This document shows, in pieces, positions 8,191-16,590 of a DNA stretch of 64,000 bases (positions are counted from its first letter, which is position 1; each line of letters opens with the position of its first letter). The position numbers and the translations under genes are program-made. The DNA comes from Pontibacter indicus (GTDB lineage Bacteria > Bacteroidota > Bacteroidia > Cytophagales > Hymenobacteraceae). The notes beneath the pieces are model-generated. The model ran no database searches. It was not told where the DNA came from and was given only the letters and a program-made list of their open reading frames with translations. Location of the stretch: contig NZ_FTPP01000003.1 in NCBI RefSeq assembly GCF_900156345.1, forward strand, positions 248,001 to 312,000, read 5' to 3'.

Positions 8191-9379
8191 ATTCCTTCAC
8201 CGCCGCCAGCACCCGCTTAATCAACTCATCCGGGTTGCCGTTGTGCCAGCGCCACACGATTACAAGTTCATGCTCCGGATCAACCCAAATGGTATTCTGC
8301 CCGGCACCTAAAGCGGCGTAGCTGGTGGTGGGAGCACTCGGCCAGGCTTTGCCTTCGGTGTTGAGCCACCACAGGTAGCCGTAGTCAGGGCCGACCGGAC
8401 CGCGGGAGGTCGTCGCTTCCTTCACCCATTCCTCCGGCACGATCTGCCTGTCTTTCCAGCGGCCGTTGCGCAGGAAGAGGTAGCCGAAGCGGGCTTCATC
8501 GCGGGTACTGATCCAGAGGCCGCCGCCCCAGCGGGTACCGCCGCTCACCGAGGGCATGCGCTTGCCGTCAATCTCCACATAAGAGTTGTGGTAAGGCACG
8601 TACTTCCAGGTATGGGAGGCATCGATCGGGTCCATCACTTCATCTTTAAATACCTCTGGAAGCGGCTTTTTCCACAAGCGGAGCATGGACAGGGCGAAGC
8701 GATTGATGCGCACGTCGTTGTACTCGTAATAAGTGCCGGGCTCCTGCAGTTCACGCGGCTTGCGCTCGCCTTTCCCGAACTCCTTCTTTCCCACAAAGTC
8801 ATGTTTCTTACCCCACAGCTCGCCTTCCCACTCACTCGTCTGCCGCACATGGTGCTCCCAGGTCACCTTCCGGTTCTGCTCCGAGTCATAGCCACCGTCC
8901 TGCACATAGTTCGCTACCGGGTCTTGGATGTCTTTGATCAGGCCGCGGTCAATGGTGATGCCCAGAATCGTGGAAAGCACGCTCTTGGCCACGCTGTAGG
9001 TCGGATCTACCCGCTCTGTCTCACCCCATTCTGCCACAATGTAGCCGTTCTTCAGGATGATGCCGTTGGTGCTGGCTCTGTCGTCAGGTATAGGGCCGAG
9101 CAGTTTCCCGAAGATCTCCTCCTGGGTTGAGAAGTTTTTGGGCATCTGGGTTGTCTCCTGCGTCTTTGCCCATTCTACGGCCTGCTGCAACAGGTTAGCG
9201 TCCATGCCTACATGCTCCGGTTGCCTCTTTTCCCAGTTGTTGCCCTTGCCTGGGTAGTATACCTTGTTTTCAACTTGTTGCGTGCTGGCTGTAGAGGTTT
9301 GCTGCGGCTGTTGCTGGCAGGCAACTAGGCTCAGGGCTAGCGCGAGGTATAAGAGTTTGCTTTTCAACATCGTGTTCAT
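8189..9379 (-). CDS. Class C beta-lactamase-like serine hydrolase, lipoprotein
   Basis: A 396-residue penicillin-binding-protein/esterase-fold hydrolase anchored as a lipoprotein: lipobox LSLVAC with C21. The catalytic SxxK is SVAK (S129, K132); the second motif is YEYN; the third (usually K/HTG) region reads AALGAGQN before a beta-strand WVDPEHELVIV. The family (EstB/AmpC-like) covers esterases, D-peptidases and 6-aminohexanoate hydrolases, so the substrate cannot be read from sequence. It is a single gene converging on the amidohydrolase. Confidence 0.88.
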   Translation of the reverse strand: MNTMLKSKLLYLALALSLVACQQQPQQTSTASTQQVENKVYYPGKGNNWEKRQPEHVGMDANLLQQAVEWAKTQETTQMPKNFSTQEEIFGKLLGPIPDDRASTNGIILKNGYIVAEWGETERVDPTYSVAKSVLSTILGITIDRGLIKDIQDPVANYVQDGGYDSEQNRKVTWEHHVRQTSEWEGELWGKKHDFVGKKEFGKGERKPRELQEPGTYYEYNDVRINRFALSMLRLWKKPLPEVFKDEVMDPIDASHTWKYVPYHNSYVEIDGKRMPSVSGGTRWGGGLWISTRDEARFGYLFLRNGRWKDRQIVPEEWVKEATTSRGPVGPDYGYLWWLNTEGKAWPSAPTTSYAALGAGQNTIWVDPEHELVIVWRWHNGNPDELIKRVLAAVKE

Positions 9380-9450
9380 TGGGTTTAGTATGTGTTCCTT
9401 AAAACTAATGAAAAGGAAGGTATAGCGGTTAGTTTGGTCAGGCTAACACA

Positions 9451-9483
9451 TAAAAAAGCTGGAGGCATTTATCACCTCCAGCT
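9451..9483 (-). terminator. Terminator of the TerB-like gene
   Basis: AGCTGGAGG (9457-9465) pairs with CCTCCAGCT (9475-9483); on the minus strand it is followed by TTTTTTA. It lies about 50 bp past the stop of the 9532-10353 gene. Confidence 0.8.
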
Positions 9484-9531
9484 CTATGCTTTGTTTACAC
9501 CTGTAAAAGGGGAGCAGTCTTCAACTATACC

Positions 9532-10353
9532 TTACCACCCCGTGCTGCTACCTCTTTTACCGCCGCCTAATAAGCCCCCGAGCAGACCGCCCAGTCCACC
9601 GGAACCCATGCCGCCGTAGCGGCTTTTGCCGTTCAGGCCACCCAGCACCGAGGCCATGGAGCCTAGTCCGCTATTGGAGCGTCGGCCGCCTCCCATCAGA
9701 CCACCCCGGCCCATCATCATGCCACCGAGCAAGCCGCCTAACAGGCCGCCGCCCATACCTCCCATGCCGCCCATCATGCCACCACGTCGCTTGCCGCCGC
9801 TCATCAGGCGGGCCAGCACAATGGGAGCTGCTATACCTAGTATACCCTGTACCATTTGCGGCGAGATTCCCGCATTCTTGAACATGTCGCCAAAGCCGTT
9901 CTTGCTCATAAAGGACTGTGAGGTCGGGTCTTCGCCTTGCTGCTGCGCCTCATCGGCCTTGTTCACAAACTGCTCCAGCAGGCTGTATTGCTTCTGGTCC
10001 ACGCCCATGTAGTTGGCCATTTCCTGTATCCGCTTCTGCTCGTCCGGGGTATAGGCGCCGTCGGCCTTGGCGAAGCTGATGATATCGGTGATGAAGGAGA
10101 AGCGCAACTGGCTCTTCTTGAGCACATCCAGCACCCGCTGCATGCTAATCTGCGAAGGATTCTTGGCAATATCGATCACCTCCTGCTCCACATTCTCCGG
10201 CATCTCAGCGGCTTCGCTCAGTACCCGCAGAAACTCCAGTTCTTCCTCCGAGGCGTGTCCGTCGGCAGAGGCCACAGAAGCCAGGGCAGCCAGATAGGCA
10301 CCTTTCTCTTCCATGGTATAATCTTTTAACAATGTTGTTTGGTCCTGTTCCAT
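9532..10353 (-). CDS. TerB-like protein with glycine/methionine-rich C-terminal tail
   Basis: A 273-residue protein. Residues about 15-140 form an all-helical TerB/DjlA-type domain, with two acidic turns (SVASADGHASEEELEFL and SFAKADGAYTPDEQKRIQE) that in TerB can bind metal. Residues about 165-185 (QGILGIAAPIVLARLM) are hydrophobic. Residues 187-273 are a low-complexity tail built from GGMGG and GGLLGGLLGG repeats with dispersed Arg/Lys. The tail suggests assembly, membrane contact or a nucleic-acid surface; none is shown. No tellurite genes are nearby. Single gene with its own terminator. Confidence 0.75.
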   Translation of the reverse strand: MEQDQTTLLKDYTMEEKGAYLAALASVASADGHASEEELEFLRVLSEAAEMPENVEQEVIDIAKNPSQISMQRVLDVLKKSQLRFSFITDIISFAKADGAYTPDEQKRIQEMANYMGVDQKQYSLLEQFVNKADEAQQQGEDPTSQSFMSKNGFGDMFKNAGISPQMVQGILGIAAPIVLARLMSGGKRRGGMMGGMGGMGGGLLGGLLGGMMMGRGGLMGGGRRSNSGLGSMASVLGGLNGKSRYGGMGSGGLGGLLGGLLGGGKRGSSTGW

Positions 10354-10430
10354 AGCTATCGGTTTTGCTTACTGACATTTAAACGCTCAGGTCTGTCAGA
10401 AGTTGGTAGCTGCAAAACATCCAGACCAAA

Positions 10431-10883
10431 TTAGTCCCTTACCTGGTCGAGTATATCGCTCAGGTGCTGCGCCTCTGCTTCGGTCAGGCTCTTGAATGTG
10501 TCCTCTTCCAGCTGCTTCATCAGCGGATCGAGGCTATCGAGCAGTTCTATTCCTTTCTTCGTGATGGCGATCTCCACCTTGCGCCTGTTCTGCTCGCAAA
10601 GTTCGCGGGTCACCAACCCTTTCAAACGCAGTTTTTCCACCAGACGGGTGGCATTGCTCATGCGGTTGAGCATACGTTCCTGAATGGTGAATAAGTTGAG
10701 GGGCTTCCCATGCTGTCCTCTCAGGATGCGCAGCACGTTGAACTGTTGCGAAGAGATGTCGTATGGCTTGAGCAGCCCATCGACGCGCGCCATCATCCAC
10801 TCGCCCGTAAACATTAGGTTCAGCGAGGCCTTCTGGAAGGGGCTTCTGAACTTGGGCATCTTTAATTCATCTTCTAGCTTCAT
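10431..10883 (-). CDS. MarR family transcriptional regulator
   Basis: A 150-residue winged-helix repressor-type protein. The order is MarR-like: N-terminal dimer helix, recognition region (SSQQFNVLRILRGQHG, LFTIQERMLNRMSNATRLVE), wing with basic residues (CEQNRRKVEIAITKKG) and C-terminal dimer helix (LTEAEAQHLSDILDQVR). It is divergent from the aminotransferase-GRAS gene, and a perfect 12-bp palindrome (10927-10938) lies between them, so control of itself and of that gene is the natural inference. No inducer can be predicted. Confidence 0.93.
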   Translation of the reverse strand: MKLEDELKMPKFRSPFQKASLNLMFTGEWMMARVDGLLKPYDISSQQFNVLRILRGQHGKPLNLFTIQERMLNRMSNATRLVEKLRLKGLVTRELCEQNRRKVEIAITKKGIELLDSLDPLMKQLEEDTFKSLTEAEAQHLSDILDQVRD

Positions 10884-10926
10884 GTGATAAAATTCTCATA
10901 TTGAGGTGCAATAACGCTTGCAATTA

Positions 10927-10938
10927 TTGTATATACAA
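10927..10938. promoter_or_regulatory. Palindrome TTGTATATACAA, candidate MarR operator
   Basis: A perfect 12-bp dyad in the 210-bp gap between the divergent marR-type gene (start 10883) and the aminotransferase-GRAS gene (start 11094). It lies 44 bp upstream of the regulator's start, where MarR proteins often bind. No second copy was seen in the gap. Confidence 0.5.
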
Positions 10939-11093
10939 CATTTTCAAGTATTTAGTTTCTCGCTTTTAGCCCGCATTTTTACCGACCTTCATTTTGTTAT
11001 TATTTTTTTATGCTTAGACCACATTCCAAATATAATATGCATTTATAAACTGCTATATTGCAATTAATACCAATATACCGCTTTGCTATACCT

Positions 11094-13244
11094 ATGGAAA
11101 ACGAACGCCCTCCTTACCAAGCTGCCACGAACGAGAACCTGTTTGGGACCTCCCCACAGGTGCTTGCCGCCATGCAGGAGGCCCTGAGCAGCGTGCACGG
11201 TTACCCAACACCCGACGCAGCCGACCTGCGACACGCGTTGGCCAGGAAACTGGGGGTGCAGGCAAACGAAATTGTAGTGGGAAGCGGCTCGGCCGAACTG
11301 ATCTCGTTGTTGGTGCGTCGCTTTTGCGGGCACGACAAGGGCAGCGAGGTGCTGACTTTCACCCCCTCCTACCCGCTGTACTGCCACGAGGCCCAAGCGT
11401 TGCGAATTCCCTGCACCGAAATTCCGCTGACGAGCGGCTACCGGATTGACCTGGAGGCTCTGCAGCGCGAACTGCGGCCATCCACGCGACTTTGCTTTAT
11501 CTGCAATCCCAATAACCCGACCGGCACCTACCTGACAAGCGCTGAACTAGAGCAAGTACTCGACAGTCTGCCGGCGCACGTTACCGTGGTGGTTGACGAG
11601 GCGTATATCGAATATGTCACCGCTCCAGATTGTGCGGATGCTGTGTCCCTGCTGGCACGCTACTCGAACCTGGTTGTGCTGCGCACTTTCTCCAAAGCCT
11701 ACGGACTAGCCTCTGTTCGCATCGGGTACATGATCGCGCAGCGCCACTTGATTGAGCAGTTACTGGAGGTGAAACAACCTTACAATGTCAACCAGTTGGC
11801 CCAGGTAGCTGCCCTGGCTGCGCTGGAAGACGACCACTTTCTGCAGACGACGCTGCAGGCTACACAGGACGGGAAGACGAAGTTGGAACAGGCTTTGCAT
11901 AAAATAGGCGTCCAGTACTGGCCTTCACAAGGCAATTTTCTGCTGCTGGATGCCGGTGGCTACAGTGCCGATGACGTACACACATACCTGCTTGCCAATA
12001 ACATTCTGGTGCGCCGCGCCGACCAACATACCCTGCGCCTAACCATAGGCCCAGACGAACATCAGCTATACCTGTTACAAATGCTACAAGAATTACTGCA
12101 CCCCTCCCGCGTTTACGCCTCACAACCGCTACTGGCACAAGTGCTCGATTTGGGCTACGAGGTGCAGGAGCAGCCGGAAGAGGCGACAGTCAGCGCACAC
12201 GACTTACTGATCAAGGCAACCGAGCAAACGGATGCAGAAGGCCGCATTGCGCAGGCTTTTGCAAAGGCGCTGATCTTGCGCTGTCAGCAGGACAAGCAGG
12301 CCGCCTCTGGCAATTTGTATGCCTCCAACTACGGGGAAATGGACATGATCGCAGCCTTCAATGTGCTGGTGACCGCCACGCCATTGGTTAGCTTCGGCCA
12401 TCGCTTCGCCAACCATTCCATCCTGTCTGCCATTGCCGGGAAGCCCTCGGTATACCTGCTCGACCTGGGTATAGGCAGCGGTTTGCAGTGGTTTCATTTC
12501 ATGGATTTGCTGGCTGCTTTGCCAGGCGATCGCCCTAAGCTCCACCTCACCGGCATCGACATTCCGGATAGCAGCAACCCCGACCCGGCTTACAAGCTTC
12601 GGGCAACGGGCGAGCGCCTGGCAGCGCATGCCGGGCGACTGGGCCTGGATTTCAGCTATACCTACGTGGCCACCCGCCTCGAAGACTTCAACCTGCAGTC
12701 GCTCGAGATTGACGCTTCCCATACCTTGATCGTGAATGCGGCACTCACCCTGCACCACCTGGCCGACGAGCTAGTGGCTATACCTGACCAGCGCGACCGG
12801 GTGCTGCAACAGATTAGGGCGCTGCGTCCGCAATTGCTCACCCTGACCGAACCAGACTCGGAGCACAACCGCCTCGAATTTCTGCCCCGCCTGCGCGAGT
12901 CGCTGCGCCACTACTATACCGTGTTTGATGTGCTCGACACGCTGCTACCAGCCGACATGCCCGAGCGACGCGTAATAGAGCAGGAGTTTTTTGGGAGGGA
13001 GATCCTCAATGTAGTGGCCTTCGAAGGGATTGACCGGGTGGAGCGCCACGAACGGCAGGACGCCTGGCAGCACCGGCTCATACGCAATGGCTTTAAGCCC
13101 GCTCCGAGCCAGGTGACTGCCGCCCAGATCCAGACTGAACTAGACCTGCATCCACAATTCAGCCTCGCCTCACATACGGCAGGCTATACCTTGCACTGGA
13201 AAGGCACCAACATCATAGCCGCTACGGCATGGCAGGTAAGTTGA
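11094..13244 (+). CDS. HisC-like aminotransferase fused to a GRAS domain
   Basis: A 716-residue two-domain protein. Residues 1-335 are a class I/II PLP aminotransferase of histidinol-phosphate type: NPNNPTG (138-144), VVVDEAYIEY, and FSKAYGLASVRIGY with the PLP lysine K201. Residues about 370-716 carry the GRAS motif series known from plant SCARECROW/DELLA proteins and rare bacterial homologues: LHRI-like helices, the VHIID equivalent VYLLDLGIGSGLQW (453-466), LHLTGIDIP, ATGERLAAHAGRLGL, the FLPRLRESLRHYY block, FFGREILNVVAFEG then RVERHE (about 647), and the SAW-like WKGTNIIAATAW (702-713). Bacterial GRAS domains are viewed as Rossmann methyltransferase relatives, so the protein may aminate and methylate one small molecule (inference). 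The ATG at 11094 is chosen over a TTG 12 codons earlier. Confidence 0.88.
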   Translation: MENERPPYQAATNENLFGTSPQVLAAMQEALSSVHGYPTPDAADLRHALARKLGVQANEIVVGSGSAELISLLVRRFCGHDKGSEVLTFTPSYPLYCHEAQALRIPCTEIPLTSGYRIDLEALQRELRPSTRLCFICNPNNPTGTYLTSAELEQVLDSLPAHVTVVVDEAYIEYVTAPDCADAVSLLARYSNLVVLRTFSKAYGLASVRIGYMIAQRHLIEQLLEVKQPYNVNQLAQVAALAALEDDHFLQTTLQATQDGKTKLEQALHKIGVQYWPSQGNFLLLDAGGYSADDVHTYLLANNILVRRADQHTLRLTIGPDEHQLYLLQMLQELLHPSRVYASQPLLAQVLDLGYEVQEQPEEATVSAHDLLIKATEQTDAEGRIAQAFAKALILRCQQDKQAASGNLYASNYGEMDMIAAFNVLVTATPLVSFGHRFANHSILSAIAGKPSVYLLDLGIGSGLQWFHFMDLLAALPGDRPKLHLTGIDIPDSSNPDPAYKLRATGERLAAHAGRLGLDFSYTYVATRLEDFNLQSLEIDASHTLIVNAALTLHHLADELVAIPDQRDRVLQQIRALRPQLLTLTEPDSEHNRLEFLPRLRESLRHYYTVFDVLDTLLPADMPERRVIEQEFFGREILNVVAFEGIDRVERHERQDAWQHRLIRNGFKPAPSQVTAAQIQTELDLHPQFSLASHTAGYTLHWKGTNIIAATAWQVS

Positions 13245-13258
13245 GGACGAAGCGATTT

Positions 13259-13432
13259 GGACAAAGGACTTTTTGACAAAAGACAAAGGAAGGCTGGATA
13301 GAAAGAGTCACTTCTTGAATGTGTTCTGCATACAGGCACCCGCCCCGATTTGCTGATCAGGTATAGATGACTTCTGTCCTTAAAACTTAGAGCCTTATAT
13401 CCAAAAGTCTTTTGCCAAAAGCTCCTTTGTCC
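13259..13432. repeat. Imperfect inverted repeat between converging genes
   Basis: The arm at 13259-13284 (GGACAAAGGACTTTTTGACA then AAAGAC) matches the reverse complement of 13407-13432 at about 22 of 26 bases. The arms bracket about 120 bp with no gene, including one AGGTATAG word. It may act as a long hairpin terminator or be a decayed mobile repeat; a related GACAAAGGACAA occurs near 44166. Confidence 0.6.
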
Positions 13433-13438
13433 AGATAA

Positions 13439-13996
13439 TTAAAGTCCCAGCTTGCGGAGGGCCAGCAGGCAAAGGGCCACTGAGCCTGACACATGTATCT
13501 GGCCGCTAAGCACCATTTGCCCTACTTCCTGCAGGGGCACTTTTAATACTTCGATGTGCTCGCTCTCGTCCAGATCTTGCGCGGACACTTCGCGTGCGTT
13601 GCGCATCAGGAAGAAGTAGATTTTGTTTGTATCTTTTGTCGGGTTGTCGATCACTTCCAGGAGCAGCTCCATGTCATCAGAGGTATAGCCGGTCTCCTCG
13701 AGCAGTTCGCGACGAGCTGCTTCCTTTGGGTCGTTTTCGTGCGCGTCGATCACACCGCCCGGCAACTCAATGAAAATATCGCTGGCAGCGTGTTTGTACT
13801 GGCGCACGAAGAGCACGTGCCCGTCCTCCGTGATCGGGAAAGTGAGTACCACATCGGGGCGCACGCTCACAAAGTAATCGTCCATTTGATGGCCATTGGG
13901 CAGCTCCACATGGTCGCGCCTTAAGGTATACCACTTGTGATCGAACACCACCTGCGATTTGAGCGTCTTCCAGCGCTCTATTCCTTTCTTCGTCAT
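13439..13996 (-). CDS. Nudix hydrolase (ADP-ribose pyrophosphatase-like)
   Basis: A 185-residue enzyme that probably hydrolyses nucleoside diphosphate-linked molecules such as ADP-ribose. The Nudix box starts at GGVIDAHENDPKEAARRE and continues LLEETGY; it has one residue more than the usual spacing between the glycine and the RE pair. The flanks (VLFVRQYKHAASDIFIELPG and NPTKDTNKIYFF) are as in ADP-ribose pyrophosphatases. The start is set at the ATG at 13996: an upstream ATG at 14050 lies inside the neighbour's terminator stem and only a few bases beyond a -7 box (14064-14071). Confidence 0.9.
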   Translation of the reverse strand: MTKKGIERWKTLKSQVVFDHKWYTLRRDHVELPNGHQMDDYFVSVRPDVVLTFPITEDGHVLFVRQYKHAASDIFIELPGGVIDAHENDPKEAARRELLEETGYTSDDMELLLEVIDNPTKDTNKIYFFLMRNAREVSAQDLDESEHIEVLKVPLQEVGQMVLSGQIHVSGSVALCLLALRKLGL

Positions 13997-14044
13997 TTTA
14001 TGCAAATTATCCGTGCAGAGTTGGCTGACTACCGCACAAAAAAG

Positions 14045-14076
14045 AGCCATACCTGCTTCTCTGCAAAGGTATGGCT
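14045..14076 (-). terminator. Terminator of the CgeB-like gene, overlapping a -7 box
   Basis: AGCCATACCT (14045-14054) pairs perfectly with AGGTATGGCT (14067-14076). On the minus strand it is followed by CTTTTTTG. The same DNA carries TACCTTTG on the minus strand (14064-14071), the -7 box for the downstream Nudix gene. Confidence 0.75.
14064..14071 (-). promoter_or_regulatory. -7 box TACCTTTG for the Nudix gene
   Basis: Matches the Bacteroidota -7 consensus TAnnTTTG, 68 bp upstream of the ATG at 13996. It lies within the preceding gene's terminator stem. No clear -33 TTG was found at the usual spacing. Confidence 0.4.
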
Positions 14077-14099
14077 TCTCTTAATTAAAGCTTTTCTTA

Positions 14100-15194
14100 T
14101 CAGCTGATCGTTTCCAGCTGTTCTTCATCCGAAATGTTCAGGATCATGAGCTCTCCTACATAGGTTTCCAGCTCGTGTGCGCGGTGGGTGGCCGTGTGGT
14201 GCGCCATCACCTTACGTCGCGCCCGCATGCCGATGGCCTTCCGCTCAGACGTACAGATCTCGCGCAGGTAGCGTAGCGTTTCAGAGGCACTCTTGGTAAT
14301 CAGTATCTCAGACTCAGGCTCGAAAAGCGTTTCTATACCTTCCCAATAGTCAGAGATGACAGGTGTGCAGCAGGCGGCCGCCTCAAAAAGGCGCATGCTC
14401 GGGGTATAGCCAAACCTGCTGGTGCCGGCTCGGGCTATGCTCAGGGCAAAGCGCTGGCTGTTGAAAAAATCGCGGTGCTCAACCGGAGTCAGGTGATGGA
14501 GCATGCTGATGTTGCTGGGCCAACCCATGTCCTCGGGGTACTTGGTGCCAGCCACCGCAAAGCGACCTTCAGGCCATTGTGCTGCCGCATCTACCATTAG
14601 TTTCTGAAGGATCGACTGCCGGTCTTCTGAATAAGCGCCCAGATACCCCAGATCCCATTTGATCTCGCGGTACTCCTGGTGGTAGAGTGCCGGGTCAACT
14701 GAAAAATACAGCGGTCGTGCCATGCGGGCACCGTATTTCTGCTCAAACAAGGCTAGCGCCGGACCGCCTGTGCAGGACAGGTAGAGGTCGAAGGCGGGAA
14801 TCAGGCTCGCATGCAGGTAGGAAGGGCCCTGACCTTCCAGTTCGGTGAGGGTAGCCGGGGCGTCCAGGTCGTAGAAGGCTTTGATGCCCTTCGCCGTCTC
14901 GATCACCCATTTCGCGATGGCACTGCCCTCAGCCAGACTCGAACCCACCATCACCATGTCGGCCTCGCGCACCTGCTCTGTGTACTGCTGCAGTTGTTCC
15001 AGCGAGGCGTACGTTCCGATCTGGCAGAAGTCAGGTTCGCCCAGGTCGGCTGCCACACGCTGCGCTGGCTTTCTTTCCAGAAACAGGATGCGATGGGCGT
15101 TGGCATTCAGCGCCCGCACCAGGTTGCGGTAAGTGGTGGCATGGCCGTTGCCCCAGGAGGTCGTGATCGAAAGGCCTAGTATAACGATATTCAT
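14100..15194 (-). CDS. CgeB-like glycosyltransferase
   Basis: A 364-residue GT-B-type protein. The N-terminus (MNIVILGLSITTSWGNGHATTY) is a short Rossmann start, and the C-terminal part has the CgeB/DUF3880-type signature (FALSIARAGTSRFGYTPSMR, LFEAAACCTPVISDYWEGIE, then LRYLREICTSE). Such proteins transfer sugars to proteins, spores or glycans; donor and acceptor are unknown. It follows the GT4 gene by 41 bp on the same strand, so the two probably form one transcript, ended by the hairpin at 14045-14076. Confidence 0.85.
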   Translation of the reverse strand: MNIVILGLSITTSWGNGHATTYRNLVRALNANAHRILFLERKPAQRVAADLGEPDFCQIGTYASLEQLQQYTEQVREADMVMVGSSLAEGSAIAKWVIETAKGIKAFYDLDAPATLTELEGQGPSYLHASLIPAFDLYLSCTGGPALALFEQKYGARMARPLYFSVDPALYHQEYREIKWDLGYLGAYSEDRQSILQKLMVDAAAQWPEGRFAVAGTKYPEDMGWPSNISMLHHLTPVEHRDFFNSQRFALSIARAGTSRFGYTPSMRLFEAAACCTPVISDYWEGIETLFEPESEILITKSASETLRYLREICTSERKAIGMRARRKVMAHHTATHRAHELETYVGELMILNISDEEQLETIS

Positions 15195-15235
15195 GTCGTT
15201 GTCAGACAGTTTTTGGTAAAGATAAGCTTAGATTT

Positions 15236-16345
15236 TCATTTAGAGACCGAAACCGGTGCCTCAATCAGCTGCCCGTACAGATAACTGTAGTCCTGGGCCA
15301 TCTGATCGGCGGTATAGCCATGCGAGCGTTTCACGGCACGGCAGGCCATGATGTTGCGGCAAAACTCATCATCAATCAAATTCTCTATTGTGTCACGCAG
15401 CTCGTCCGCGCTGGACGGGTCCACGTATCGGGCGGCGTTGCCCCACACTTCGGCCATGCTCTCGGTCTTGCCCACTACCAGCGCGCAACCCGACATGGCT
15501 GCTTCCAACACTGTGAGCCCGAAAGGCTCGTACTTGGCAGGCAGCGCGTAAATGGATGCTCTGGATAGCCAGTCTGTTACCTCTTTGTTGGTGAGCTGCC
15601 CTAGAAAGTGTACATTGTCCAGTTCCATGGCCTCCCCTGTTTCCGGATGCCTGCCCTCACCGGCTATGTATACAGGCCATTGCAGGGCTGAGGCAATGTG
15701 CGCCAGCATCTGGATGTTCTTGGCCTCGTCCCACACCCTGCCCAGGCTGAACACGAAAGGCTCTTTGCGTCCGAACTGGAAGTACTGCTGCCCGCGCCCA
15801 TTGTATACCACTGCGCTGTGTTTGAACGGACCATACAACTCCTCGGCCTGGTGCATCATGGCCTGCGTAGGGGCCACTACTGTGTCGGCTGCTTGCAGCC
15901 CCTTGCGCACCATTTCGCGGTACTTGTTCCATTTTTTTGGTGCCTCCTCCTGCTTAACGGCACGCCACCACGACAGTACGCACGAGTGAATCACCGTTAG
16001 CACAGGCTTGCCCCAGTCCAGGCTACCGTAGCTCAGGTGGTTGAGGTGGATCAGGTCGGGCTGTACCTGGTCGCGCAGTTGTAGCAGCCATTCGCCGGCC
16101 TTCTTTACGTCTTCCCAGGGATTGTCCATCCACTCCAGTTTGTACTCGCTTTCATATACCGTGAGGTTGGGGATGCTCTCCGCCTGGGCGCGCTGCTCTT
16201 CGCTCATAGGCTCGCCCATGGTGGCCAGCGCCACATTGGTGCCTTGGGTCGCCATGGCTCTTGTTAGTTCCAGTGCATAAGTCCATACGCTGCCAACCGT
16301 ATCGGCAGTCATCAGGATCGTCGATGGGTAAAGGGGTGTTCTCAT
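15236..16345 (-). CDS. Glycosyltransferase family 4 protein
   Basis: A 369-residue GT-B glycosyltransferase starting at the ATG at 16345 (MRTPLYPSTILMTADTVGSV); an ATG 19 codons earlier adds only an unstructured stretch. The N-domain contains LIHLNHLSYGSLDWGKPVLT and a linker SCVLSWWRAV. The C-domain has FSLGRVWDEAKNIQ and the EX7E donor motif in YEPFGLTVLEAAMSGCALVV. Paired with the CgeB-like gene downstream. The pair lies outside the main polysaccharide locus and probably builds a separate glycan or glycogen-like product; this is a guess. Confidence 0.88.
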   Translation of the reverse strand: MRTPLYPSTILMTADTVGSVWTYALELTRAMATQGTNVALATMGEPMSEEQRAQAESIPNLTVYESEYKLEWMDNPWEDVKKAGEWLLQLRDQVQPDLIHLNHLSYGSLDWGKPVLTVIHSCVLSWWRAVKQEEAPKKWNKYREMVRKGLQAADTVVAPTQAMMHQAEELYGPFKHSAVVYNGRGQQYFQFGRKEPFVFSLGRVWDEAKNIQMLAHIASALQWPVYIAGEGRHPETGEAMELDNVHFLGQLTNKEVTDWLSRASIYALPAKYEPFGLTVLEAAMSGCALVVGKTESMAEVWGNAARYVDPSSADELRDTIENLIDDEFCRNIMACRAVKRSHGYTADQMAQDYSYLYGQLIEAPVSVSK

Positions 16346-16590
16346 TATCTTTTCTGGTGAAGTATGTGATACATCATGTTTTGGTTCGGGCCAATAAACC
16401 ATCTCCGTCGGTTTGCAAAACGGCGCTTGGAGACAGGTCTAGAAATTGGTAAGCGTACCGGCCAGGTATAAAGGTGGGCCTGTGGCCGGTTTGCCAGTGT
16501 ACAACGGCTTGCACTCTATTACGCGTGTAAGACGGATTCCGTTAATGTGATCTACGGTTTTATTGCGTTTTTTCGACGGCCGTGTATCCT

